Positions 30,097 through 30,102 of a stretch of 30,102 nt of DNA are shown in pieces (positions within the stretch are counted from its first letter, which is position 1; each line of letters begins with the position of its first letter). Source of the DNA: DAIDKA01 sp049792815 (GTDB lineage: Bacteria; Pseudomonadota; Gammaproteobacteria; Steroidobacterales; Steroidobacteraceae); contig JBARBG010000105.1 of NCBI GenBank assembly GCA_049792815.1, forward strand, positions 1 through 30,102. The letters run 5' to 3'. Under the pieces are notes generated by a model. That model saw only the letters and a program-made list of their open reading frames with translations. It was not told the origin of the DNA and did not search any database. The position numbers and the translations under genes are program-made.

Positions 30097-30102
30097 ATGG
30101 AC

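Noticed and set aside
1..30102. Mobile elements, CRISPR arrays, tRNA or rRNA genes, toxin-antitoxin or defence systems
   Set aside because: I looked for transposase motifs, regularly spaced repeats, tRNA cloverleaf features and defence genes; almost the whole window is occupied by recognisable metabolic or housekeeping genes and none were seen.

Overview
The window is about 30.1 kb of gene-dense, high-GC DNA, judged a bacterial chromosome segment. The ffs-dnaX-ybaB-recR order, the divergent orn/rsgA and ppsR/ppsA pairs, a Prc-type tail protease and a DUF1249 (YqiB-like) protein all point to a gammaproteobacterium. The high GC and the redox-rich, PQQ-using content would fit a soil or freshwater lineage of the Steroidobacter/Nevskia kind, but that placement is inference. 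I see no mobile element, CRISPR array, tRNA or rRNA, and no gap above 300 bp without a gene.

1-4165: a periplasmic oxidation module. A PQQ- and haem-containing alcohol dehydrogenase (minus strand, running off the left edge) is divergent from a vanillyl-alcohol-oxidase/4-cresol-dehydrogenase-type flavoprotein. The flavoprotein is translationally coupled to a small cytochrome c. The shared control region carries a perfect inverted repeat about 64 bp upstream of a likely transcription start. The pair would oxidise a para-alkyl or allyl phenol to an alcohol, and the PQQ enzyme could take that alcohol further.

4162-9705: pyruvate and PEP metabolism. PpsR and PpsA are divergent. Convergent to ppsA is a three-gene operon for E1-alpha, E1-beta and a free-standing 80-residue lipoyl domain, with no E2 acyltransferase or E3 nearby.

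9814-12669: a DUF3617 exported protein and two FtsX/MacB-type ABC permeases with no ATPase gene beside them. 12719-17364: a trehalose operon (otsB, GH15 glucosidase/trehalase, otsA, joined by 4-bp overlaps), with a divergent MarR regulator and a strong candidate operator between them.

17366-21981: an N-carbamoylputrescine-amidase-like nitrilase coupled to a GlcD/D-2-hydroxyglutarate-dehydrogenase-like flavoprotein, a FrnE/DsbA-like protein, a Gfo/Idh/MocA oxidoreductase and two small membrane proteins. 22114-25911: the tail-specific protease Prc, an unrecognised coiled-coil protein and a DUF1249 protein. 25959-30096: housekeeping genes for RNA turnover (orn), ribosome assembly (rsgA), recombination (recR, ybaB), replication (dnaX) and the signal recognition particle RNA (ffs). 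Three convergent gene pairs overlap at their stop codons, so the segment is very compact.
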